Source: VFZP01 sp043755595
Lineage (GTDB): Bacteria > Acidobacteriota > Terriglobia > Bryobacterales > Bryobacteraceae
Length of the DNA stretch: 64,000 bases
Direction: 5' to 3'
Assembly (NCBI GenBank): GCA_043755595.1
Contig: JAYUSQ010000206.1
Span: forward strand, 19,765 to 83,764
Made by a program: the position numbers and the translations under genes. The notes beneath the pieces are model-generated. The model worked only from the letters and a program-made list of their open reading frames with translations. It was not told the DNA's origin and made no database searches. This document shows, in pieces, positions 51,702 through 59,123 of the stretch; position 1 is the stretch's first letter; each line of letters starts with the position of its first letter.

Positions 51702-52901
51702 CTACAAAGGAAGAATCTCTTCGCGGGCAGGGTCGTAGTTCAACCGCCGCTTTTGCGCGTAGGCGATGTTGCCCAAGTGCGACGCCGCGGCTGAGCGATG
51801 ACCAATCTGCACGTCGCCATTGGGCAGTTGCCGCGACTTAACGCAAGACAGGAAATTCTCTACGTGATCGAGGGTCTGATCGCGCGGCGATTGCACAATG
51901 ACTGGCTCTTTGGAGCCCTTGGCCCAGAACTCGGAGCGGCCGCGAGTAATCCACAGCCGGCCTTCGGTGCCAACCATTTCCACTGCGGCGCCGGTTAGGC
52001 CGGGAGCGAGGGTGGCTTCAAAAGTCGCGGTCCACGGGCCGTTGGTTTTCGATTGCGGATATTCGAGCAGCACGTTGATCGTGTCGGGCGCGGTGCGGCC
52101 ATCGCGATAGTGGTAGACGCCACCGGCCGCGCTGGCCGAGATGGGATTGTCCTGATCCATGAACATGTGAACCACGTCGATCCAGTGAGTGAACAAGTCA
52201 GTGACCTGGCCACCGCCGAAATCGAGGTAGGCGCGAAAATTCCAGAACTGTTGCGGGTCCCAGTCGCGCCACTTGAGCGGGCCGAGAAAACGGGCCCAGT
52301 CGAGGCTGGACGGTTGCGCGGCCAGGGAAGCCGGCGCTTTCTGCAAATGCGCGCCGTTGCCATGCCACCAGGTTCGAGCTAACGTAATTTGACCGAGCTT
52401 GCCGGTCTTGAAATATTCCTCTTTCGCCTGTAAGTAATGTTGGCCTGAACGCTGTTGCATACCAACCTGGCAGATCCGGTTGTTGATGCGCGCTGCTTTG
52501 ACAATTTGAGGCCCCTCTTCGATCTTCAGCGTGAGGGGTTTTTCCACATAGACATCCTTGCCCGCATTGAGCGCATCAATCGCCGTGCCTGCATGCCAAT
52601 GATCCGGGGTGGCGATCAGGACGGCGTCGACATCCTTCATGTCCAGCAGCTTGCGATGGTCGTTCACGCCCTTGGCTCCGGGAGCGCGGGACAACCCTTC
52701 GTCCACACGCGCGGCGTAGATGTCGCAGACGGCAGTCACATTGACCTGCCCGGTCTTCTGAAAGGTCCCCATTACGCCCTTGCCGCGGCCGCCGGCGCCG
52801 ATCAACCCGAGATTGACTCTCTCGTTAGCGCCCATCACGCGCAGATAGGAAGCGGCAGTCAACGAAGCTGCCGAAGTACGGACAAATTGTCTGCGAAGCA
52901 T
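51702..52901 (-). CDS. Tat-exported Gfo/Idh/MocA-family oxidoreductase (near-identical copy A)
   Basis: A 399-residue protein with a twin-arginine leader (LRRQFVRTSAASLTAASYL) and Rossmann motif NLGLIGAGGRGKGVMGTFQK. The family loop DHWHAGTAIDALNAGKDVYV and EKPLTLKIEEGPQIVKAARI follows, and the C-terminal domain has DFGGGQVTDLFTHWIDVVHM. It is the same length as the gene at 54991-56190 and nearly identical over long stretches, including some 80 consecutive identical bases. It lies last in a minus-strand operon with the sensor kinase between the two copies. Substrate unknown. Confidence 0.88.
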   Translation of the reverse strand: MLRRQFVRTSAASLTAASYLRVMGANERVNLGLIGAGGRGKGVMGTFQKTGQVNVTAVCDIYAARVDEGLSRAPGAKGVNDHRKLLDMKDVDAVLIATPDHWHAGTAIDALNAGKDVYVEKPLTLKIEEGPQIVKAARINNRICQVGMQQRSGQHYLQAKEEYFKTGKLGQITLARTWWHGNGAHLQKAPASLAAQPSSLDWARFLGPLKWRDWDPQQFWNFRAYLDFGGGQVTDLFTHWIDVVHMFMDQDNPISASAAGGVYHYRDGRTAPDTINVLLEYPQSKTNGPWTATFEATLAPGLTGAAVEMVGTEGRLWITRGRSEFWAKGSKEPVIVQSPRDQTLDHVENFLSCVKSRQLPNGDVQIGHRSAAASHLGNIAYAQKRRLNYDPAREEILPL

Positions 52902-52925
52902 GGGAACCAGTATACTTTTTTCCCA

Positions 52926-54284
52926 TCAAGCGGGTAGTTGTTTTGTCGCGCATCCGAGCACTTCTGAACCGTTCGCGTGGTCAAGCCACTGCCGCACTTT
53001 TCGTTCGATCGCCTCGGATTTGACCGGCTTCGAAAGATAGTCGTCCATACCCGCCGCCAGGCAACGCTCGCGATCGCCGTTCATCGCATTGGCCGTAATC
53101 GCCACGATGGGCAGTCTCGGGCGCCTGGTTTCGAGCTCCTGACGGCGAATCTCGGCCGCAGCCTCTAGGCCATCCATCTCCGGCATCTGCACATCCATCA
53201 GCACAAGCGCATAGCGGCCGGTGGCGACGGCGGCCAGGGCCTCGCGCCCATTCACAACCGTATCAACCTGGAAGCCAGCCTTCTCGAGGAACACTTGTGC
53301 AATCCGCCGATTCACGGCATTGTCGTCGGCCAGGAGGAGGCGTTCGGCGTGTGGCGTATTGGAACGGAGCCTTGGAGCAGGCGCCGCGGTAAGAACCTCA
53401 GTTGCGCGCAGGTCCAGGTCAAAGGAGAACGTGCTCCCGGCTCCGACGCGGCTTTCAACGCTCAGGTCGCCTCCCATCAGCTGCACCAACTGCCTCGATA
53501 TCGCGAGCCCCACTCCGGCGCCGCCATGCCGCCGGGTGGTTGAGTCGTCACCTTGCGAGAACGAGCGAAAGAGGTTTGCCTGTACGGCGGGCTCGATCCC
53601 AATTCCGGTGTCGGCGATGCTGAACCGCAACCTTATGCGATTGGGCGAGCGAAGTTCAGCGCGGCCTTCTACGGCGATCTGACCTTGCTCGGTAAACTTC
53701 ACCGCATTGCCCACGAGATTGAGCAGGACCTGCCGGAAGCGGAACGGGTCGCCCACTACGCACGCGGGCAGGTCATCGATCCTGGTCACCAAAGTGAGCC
53801 CCTTGCGCGCCATCTGCGGGAGGATCAAAGCCAGCGCTTCCTTCAACTCGCATTTTGGATCGAAGGGAATGCATTCGATGACGAGCTTTCCGGCTTCGAT
53901 CTTGGAGAAATCGAGGATGTCGTTCAAGATGGCCAGCAACGAATCGGCCGAGTCGCGAATGGTCCCGAGATAATCCCGTTGCTCGGCGGTCAGCGGCGTC
54001 GTCAGCAATAACTCGGTCATGCCCACAACGCCGTTCATAGGCGTGCGAATCTCGTGGCTCATGTTGGCGAGAAAGCTGGACTTCAACTGTTCAGCGCGCC
54101 GCGCGTCGATCTCGCGAGCCCGCGCCCGGCGCGCCATCTCGATACCGAGCGCAGTTAGAAGACTGGTCAGCAGCCCGAAAACGAAGGTGACTTCGGGCAT
54201 GGCTGTGGGAGCGAGCGCGGCCGGGCCAAAAGTCTGAAAGCGGAGGAGCCGGAGGTCGTCCTCATTCCGTAGGTTCTGCCACAA
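52926..54284 (-). CDS. Hybrid histidine kinase, catalytic half of a split sensor
   Basis: The 452-residue frame starts at TTG 54284. It has one membrane helix (VTFVFGLLTSLLTALGIEM), HisKA with the phospho-His in FLANMSHEIRTPMNGVVGMT at about 71-90, HATPase boxes (LLNLVGNAVKFTEQG, ADTGIGIEP, GGAGVGLAISRQLVQLMGG) and a receiver domain with Asp in YALVLMDVQMPEMDGLEAAA near 358-377. Homology to a sensor linker continues upstream of the start (FSFGLW) in this frame and then in the frame of the next gene, so the two ORFs look like one gene split by a one-base shift near 54300. Confidence 0.85.
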   Translation of the reverse strand: MWQNLRNEDDLRLLRFQTFGPAALAPTAMPEVTFVFGLLTSLLTALGIEMARRARAREIDARRAEQLKSSFLANMSHEIRTPMNGVVGMTELLLTTPLTAEQRDYLGTIRDSADSLLAILNDILDFSKIEAGKLVIECIPFDPKCELKEALALILPQMARKGLTLVTRIDDLPACVVGDPFRFRQVLLNLVGNAVKFTEQGQIAVEGRAELRSPNRIRLRFSIADTGIGIEPAVQANLFRSFSQGDDSTTRRHGGAGVGLAISRQLVQLMGGDLSVESRVGAGSTFSFDLDLRATEVLTAAPAPRLRSNTPHAERLLLADDNAVNRRIAQVFLEKAGFQVDTVVNGREALAAVATGRYALVLMDVQMPEMDGLEAAAEIRRQELETRRPRLPIVAITANAMNGDRERCLAAGMDDYLSKPVKSEAIERKVRQWLDHANGSEVLGCATKQLPA

Positions 54285-54963
54285 CCCGAAGCTGAACGAC
54301 GGACAGAGTCAAGGCGGCGGCGAGAGGCGCGTGTCTACGCAATTCGTTTCTTGTATGGATCGACAACGCCAGTCCCAGCGCCGCAAGCCCGAAACCTGTC
54401 GGCAAGGCCAGTCCCGGGCGCCAATAGCCGAATCCGAGGCTCGATATGCTGTGAGCCATCGTGTGATAAAGCGAGTAAGCCACGACTGATAGAGCCGACA
54501 GAGCCGCGTACGTCTTCAAGCGATGAGAGAAGCAGACCAGGGCGATACCCAGCAAAACCGTGGCAAGCGCCGCTTTGGCCGACATGGGTGTGGCGTTTGG
54601 ATGTAGAGCCGCAAAGGTCAACAAAAAATCCAGGTTGGAGCGGCCGCCGGTTTCAGCTGGGAAGAAATAGGGCGGAATGCCAGCGGCGATGGCCAGCCAT
54701 CCCGCCACTCGCAGCACCCAGCCTGAGCGAGCAGGCCACAGCAGAGCGAGCGAAGTCACTACCAACACGCAAGCGCTGCCGTAGGCCATGGCCTTGTTCG
54801 CGGGCCACGGCTGGCCGGTGACGTGCCACACAGCGAGGCAGGCGGTCCCGCAGAGCAAGGCGAGACCCGGGAGTATCCGAGTCCACAACTCCAGCCTCCA
54901 GGCGCGGGCGTCCATCCCCGACGCCGTCTTACTCTGACTGCCGTTGGCCCGCTCAGTTCTCAT
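54262..54963 (-). CDS. Multi-helix membrane sensor half of the split kinase
   Basis: A 233-residue protein with about seven membrane helices (ILPGLALLCGTACLAVWHV, AYGSACVLVVTSLALLWPA, AALATVLLGIALVCFSHRL, LPTGFGLAALGLALSIHT and others). It ends RVVAEPTE at a TGA that overlaps the kinase frame by 23 bases. Its last helix (LAAALTLSVV) reads naturally into the FSFGLWQNLRNEDD of the kinase frame if one base is removed. Either a translationally coupled pair or a single membrane hybrid kinase with a frameshift. Confidence 0.7.
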   Translation of the reverse strand: MRTERANGSQSKTASGMDARAWRLELWTRILPGLALLCGTACLAVWHVTGQPWPANKAMAYGSACVLVVTSLALLWPARSGWVLRVAGWLAIAAGIPPYFFPAETGGRSNLDFLLTFAALHPNATPMSAKAALATVLLGIALVCFSHRLKTYAALSALSVVAYSLYHTMAHSISSLGFGYWRPGLALPTGFGLAALGLALSIHTRNELRRHAPLAAALTLSVVQLRVVAEPTE

Positions 54964-54990
54964 AAGTACGAGTCGTGCCGGCCCTCGCGG

Positions 54991-56190
54991 CTAGAGCGGG
55001 AGAATTTCTTCGCGATCGGGGTCGAACTTGAGACGACGCTTCTGTACGTAGGAGATATTCCCCAGGTGCGACGCGACGGCCGAGCGATGCCCAATCTGCA
55101 CATCGCCGTTGGGTAGCTTACGCGACTTGACGCACGAGAGGAAGTTCTCCACATGATCGATGGTCTGATCGCGAGGCGATTTCACGATCACTGGCTCCTT
55201 CGAGCCCTTGGCGTAGAACTCCGATTGGGCGCGAGTGATGTACAGGCGGCCTTCGGTGCCCACCATCTCTACTGCGGCGCCGGTGAGGCCGGGGGCGAGT
55301 GTCGCTTCAAACGTCGCGGTCCACGGGCCATTGGTTTTCGATTGCGGATATTCGAGCAGCACGTTGATCGTGTCGGGCGCGGTGCGGCCATCGCGATAGT
55401 GGTAGACGCCACCGGCGGCACTGGCTGAAATCGGGTTGTCCTGATCCATGAACATGTGGACTACGTCGATCCAGTGCGTGAACAGGTCGGTGACCTGGCC
55501 GCCGCCGAAATCGAGATAGGCGCGAAACGCCCAGAATTGCTGCGGGTCCCAATCGCGCCATTTCACGGGGCCGAGGAAACGGGCCCAATCGAGATTGGAA
55601 GGCTGCTTGGCCAGCTCAGCCGGAGCCTTTAGTAAGTGATAGGTATTGCCGTGCCACCATGTGCGGGCGAGTGTAATCTGCCCGAGTTTGCCGGTCTTCA
55701 TGTACGCTTCTTTGGCTTGTAAGTAGTGTTGGCCTGAGCGCTGCTGCATGCCCACCTGGCAGATCCGGTTGTTGACCCGCGCGGCGCGCACGATCGGCGG
55801 ACCTTGTTCGATGGTCAAGGTGAGGGGCTTCTCGACATACACGTCCTTGCCGGCATTGAGCGCGTCGATGGCGACACCAGCATGCCAATGGTCGGGCGTG
55901 GCGATCAGGACCGCATCGACTTCCTTCATCTCAAGCAACTTGCGATGATCGCTATGACCCTTCGCTCCAGCCGCGCGCGAGAGGCCTTCATCCAAGCGAA
56001 CCGCGTAGACATCGCAAACAGCGGTGACGTTGACTTGTTCAGTCTTTTGGAAGGTGCCCATGACGCCCTTACCGCGGGCTCCGGCGCCGATCAAGCCAAG
56101 GTTTACCTTTTCGTTGGCGCCCATGATGCGCATATAGGAGGCAGCGGACATCGAGGCCGCCGTCACTCGAGCGAATTGTCTGCGATTCAT
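54991..56190 (-). CDS. Tat-exported Gfo/Idh/MocA-family oxidoreductase (near-identical copy B)
   Basis: From ATG 56190 the protein is 399 residues: leader NRRQFARVTAASMSAASYMR, Rossmann motif NLGLIGAGARGKGVMGTFQK, loop DHWHAGVAIDALNAGKDVYV and EKPLTLTIEQGPPIVRAARV. It is a close duplicate of the gene at 51702-52901. The greatest divergence is near residues 185-200 (TYHLLKAPAELAKQPSNLDW) and close to the N-terminus. It follows the DsbA-like gene on the same strand by 34 bases and precedes the sensor gene by 27, so all five genes may be one transcript. Confidence 0.88.
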   Translation of the reverse strand: MNRRQFARVTAASMSAASYMRIMGANEKVNLGLIGAGARGKGVMGTFQKTEQVNVTAVCDVYAVRLDEGLSRAAGAKGHSDHRKLLEMKEVDAVLIATPDHWHAGVAIDALNAGKDVYVEKPLTLTIEQGPPIVRAARVNNRICQVGMQQRSGQHYLQAKEAYMKTGKLGQITLARTWWHGNTYHLLKAPAELAKQPSNLDWARFLGPVKWRDWDPQQFWAFRAYLDFGGGQVTDLFTHWIDVVHMFMDQDNPISASAAGGVYHYRDGRTAPDTINVLLEYPQSKTNGPWTATFEATLAPGLTGAAVEMVGTEGRLYITRAQSEFYAKGSKEPVIVKSPRDQTIDHVENFLSCVKSRKLPNGDVQIGHRSAVASHLGNISYVQKRRLKFDPDREEILPL

Positions 56191-56224
56191 ATCAGGTAAG
56201 TCTACTACCACCCGGATGACGGAA

Positions 56225-57094
56225 TCAGCGGCGCTTGAGGGCTGCCTCGATCGCGGCCTTCAATTCCTCCACCTTCAACGCCCCTCGGTACAGGCGTCCG
56301 TTGAAAAACAGCGTTGGAGTGCCTTGTACGCCGGCTTCAATGCCTTCGCGAATCTCGCGATTCACCGTCGCCTGATATTTGTGCGTCTTCAGTTCAGTGG
56401 CGAAGCGGGTCGCATCGAGGCCGAACTCTTTGGCCCAGGCGATCATATTCGCTTCGGACAACGAACGGGGGTTGGCGAAAATGCGGTCATGCATTTCCCA
56501 GAACTTGCCTTGGGCGTTGGCGGCCAAACTTGCTTCCGCCGCGAGGGCGGCTTCCGAGTGCATCTCCAGAGGGAACTGTTTGAAGACCAGCCGCACGTCG
56601 TTCGGATAAGCTTTGGCGACCGTGGTCAGAGCGTTGGCGCCGCCCAGGCAGAACGGGCATTGAAAGTCTGAGAATTCCACGAGCGTGACGCGGGCGGTGG
56701 CTGGTCCACGCGAGGGCGCGCCAACCAGTTTCAGATCCGCCGGTTGATTCTCCATCTCCTCTTTGAGCTTGGCGATGTAGGCGGCGTCTTTGAGGATGGC
56801 GCGGGCGGCGATGGCGGTCTTGCCGGCCTTCATCTCGCGCGCTACCGCAGTGGCTAGGGTCTTGCTCACCATGCAGGTACGGTCTCGCGCGACACAGACC
56901 GAGATCTTCAGCGTGCAGCCGCAGTTACAATCCTCCTGTTGCGCGATGGCCAAGAGTTGTTTCTTTTGCAGGGCGGTCAGCCCGGTCAGCTTCACGCCCG
57001 GCAGTTCGCCGATCGCCTCTACGTTCAGGTCGGTCGTTTGGGCCAATAGGAGGGCCGGGAGTATCGCGGCAGCCACGGCGGCTAGGAATCGCAT
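56225..57094 (-). CDS. Exported DsbA-like thioredoxin-fold protein with N-terminal Cys domain
   Basis: A 289-residue protein with a signal peptide (RFLAAVAAAILPALLLA). Residues about 40-85 form a small cysteine domain (EDCNCGCTLKISVCVARDRT with four closely spaced Cys, then MVSKTLATAV), similar to CcmH/CycL-type heads. The C-terminal thioredoxin domain has the active site FSDFQCPFCLGG near 141-152 and the cis-proline loop GVQGTPTLFFNGRLYRG. It probably makes or moves disulfides in the periplasm. It is the first gene of the operon with the Gfo/Idh pair and kinase. Confidence 0.85.
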   Translation of the reverse strand: MRFLAAVAAAILPALLLAQTTDLNVEAIGELPGVKLTGLTALQKKQLLAIAQQEDCNCGCTLKISVCVARDRTCMVSKTLATAVAREMKAGKTAIAARAILKDAAYIAKLKEEMENQPADLKLVGAPSRGPATARVTLVEFSDFQCPFCLGGANALTTVAKAYPNDVRLVFKQFPLEMHSEAALAAEASLAANAQGKFWEMHDRIFANPRSLSEANMIAWAKEFGLDATRFATELKTHKYQATVNREIREGIEAGVQGTPTLFFNGRLYRGALKVEELKAAIEAALKRR

Positions 57095-57132
57095 ATTTAA
57101 TTATTGTTGCAGTTCCCCTGTAACGCGAGGGC

Positions 57133-59070
57133 GTGGCCTGTCACAATACAGAAACCGTGCCAACCAGAAAGACCAAACCGCTGACTCGCGAGCAGGCGCT
57201 TGAGATCGTTTTTCCGCGCATGGAGCGGGTGAAGGGGCAACGCTTCACTCAGGACACGCCGGTCTCGCCTGACGTCTGGCTGCTCTACGCCACCACGCCA
57301 CCCGATACCAAGCACGAGATACTGTTTGCGCCTAATCGGAAGTGCTCACTCGATCAGCTTGTGAAGTCCCTTCGTATCGGCCTGGAACTGGCCGTGGGCA
57401 AAGACGCCCCGCCGGTGATCTACAACCAGTCTCACGCGATGGCTCGCCTGACGTTGAAGCAATTGCTGCGCGCGACGATGCCGCTGTCGGTTTGGTGGGT
57501 GCGGGAGCTACAGATCAACCCCAAGCAGGTGTTGTACCAGCTCCCGCTGCTGAAGGATGAGGCGGACCTGGAAGGCTTGATGATGAACCCGGCGGACTTG
57601 TTGGGAAGCCGGCGCGCCAAGGGTAAGTCGGCAGGCAAGGTCCAAGTTTATTCCGAGGACCTGTTGCATATGGTCCGCATTGTCGGTTCGTTGTTGTTGG
57701 GCCGGCCGTTGCCGCCGCCGGGCAAAGCCAGACACGCGTACTTTCTTGAGGCGCTGAAAGAGCAGGACAAACTTTTTGGCGATTTGCCGGTGGAGGCGAT
57801 CTGGGCGCGGGTGACCAACGAAGTTACCAGTCCGCTGCGTCCGCCGTTGTGGAGAGCTTTTCACAATCGGGAAGCTGAGTCCGCAGTTTATATGTCGCGC
57901 CAAACGATCAAAGCGGACGCAGGCGGACAACTATTCACGATCTGTTGCAGCGGCCTGCGCTGGGCGATCATCGATAGCGGAGTGGACGCCAAGCACCCGG
58001 CATTCACGAAGAACAAGACGCTGAATGACGATAGCCGCGTGGCGCGCACCTACGATTTCACGCGGCTCAAGGATCTGCTCTATTCCAACTTCGAGGACAA
58101 GGAGATCAAGACAATCCTGCACGAAGCTGCCTTGAGTGAAGATCAATGGGCCGAGTTGAAGCTCGACCTCCAGACCCGGCTCAAGAACGGGCGTTTCTTC
58201 GAGTGGGAGTTACTCGAGAAGGTTTTGCGTATCGAGCACAACGAAGAGGCGTATCGGCCGCCGGAGAATCAGCACGGCACACATGTCGCGGGGATCCTGG
58301 CGGCGGACTGGAAGCGAGGCGGCGGGCAGATGGACTCCACCAGCAGCGCTTCAGAAGACGACGTCGACCTGATCGGAATTTGTCCCGATCTGAAAATTTA
58401 CGACCTGCGCGTGTTCGACAAGGATGGCTTCGGCGACGAGTTCTCGATCCTGGCTGCGCTGCAATTTGTGCGGTATCTCAACGCCAATCGCGACTCAGTG
58501 GTGGTTCACGGTGTCAACCTGAGTTTCTCATTGAAGCACTCGGTGGATAGCTATGCCTGCGGCGCGACGCCGGTTTGCGAGGAGTGCTCTCGTTTATCGG
58601 GCGCGGGCGTGGTGGTGGTGGCGGCGGCGGGCAATCGCGGATTCGATTCGAACTCAAGCGATGGCTTTGGGATTTATCGCGAGGTTTCGATTACCGATCC
58701 CGGCAACGCCGAGGATGTGATCACGGTGGGATCGACGCATCGGCAGATGCCGCATAAGTATGGCATTTCGTATTTTTCCAGCCGCGGGCCCACCGGTGAC
58801 GGGCGCAGGAAGCCGGACTTAGTCGCTCCGGGTGAAAAGATTTTGTCGACGATTCCTGGCGGGAAGGCGGCGACACTGGACGGCACCAGTATGGCGGCGC
58901 CCCATGTCAGTGGCGCGGCGGCGTTGTTGATGGCGCGGCATAAGGAACTGGTGGGCCAGCCGAGGCGGATCAAGGAGATTCTTTGCAGGACGGCGACGGA
59001 CTTGGACCGGGAGCGAGGATTTCAAGGGGCGGGACTGGTGGATATACTTCGGGCGTTGCAGTCGATCTAA
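57133..59070 (+). CDS. Subtilisin-type (S8) protease without a signal peptide
   Basis: A 645-residue protein; GTG 57133 or 57157 are possible starts. The triad is complete: Asp in WAIIDSGVDAKHPAF (about 281), His in NQHGTHVAGILAADW (about 381) and Ser in LDGTSMAAPHVSGAAALLMA (about 586). There is no N-terminal signal or membrane helix; instead a 260-residue domain of unknown type (LTREQALEIVFPRMERVKGQ, LTLKQLLRATMPLSVWWVRE) precedes the protease. A large insert lies between Asp and His. A cytosolic S8 protease with an extra domain resembles those used in regulated proteolysis or defence, which is inference. Confidence 0.85.
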   Translation: MACHNTETVPTRKTKPLTREQALEIVFPRMERVKGQRFTQDTPVSPDVWLLYATTPPDTKHEILFAPNRKCSLDQLVKSLRIGLELAVGKDAPPVIYNQSHAMARLTLKQLLRATMPLSVWWVRELQINPKQVLYQLPLLKDEADLEGLMMNPADLLGSRRAKGKSAGKVQVYSEDLLHMVRIVGSLLLGRPLPPPGKARHAYFLEALKEQDKLFGDLPVEAIWARVTNEVTSPLRPPLWRAFHNREAESAVYMSRQTIKADAGGQLFTICCSGLRWAIIDSGVDAKHPAFTKNKTLNDDSRVARTYDFTRLKDLLYSNFEDKEIKTILHEAALSEDQWAELKLDLQTRLKNGRFFEWELLEKVLRIEHNEEAYRPPENQHGTHVAGILAADWKRGGGQMDSTSSASEDDVDLIGICPDLKIYDLRVFDKDGFGDEFSILAALQFVRYLNANRDSVVVHGVNLSFSLKHSVDSYACGATPVCEECSRLSGAGVVVVAAAGNRGFDSNSSDGFGIYREVSITDPGNAEDVITVGSTHRQMPHKYGISYFSSRGPTGDGRRKPDLVAPGEKILSTIPGGKAATLDGTSMAAPHVSGAAALLMARHKELVGQPRRIKEILCRTATDLDRERGFQGAGLVDILRALQSI

Positions 59071-59079
59071 AATGCAAAC

Positions 59080-59101
59080 GCGCCGGGATTGCTCCCGGCG
59101 C
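59080..59101. terminator. Terminator between subtilase and receptor genes
   Basis: GCGCCGGGA (59080-59088) and TCCCGGCGC (59093-59101) form a perfect 9-bp stem with a TTGC loop, followed by ATTT on the plus strand and preceded by AAAATGCAAA, which gives a T-rich end on the minus strand. It lies between convergent genes and can serve both. Confidence 0.8.
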
Positions 59102-59123
59102 ATTTGTCGGTTTGATAAACGCT

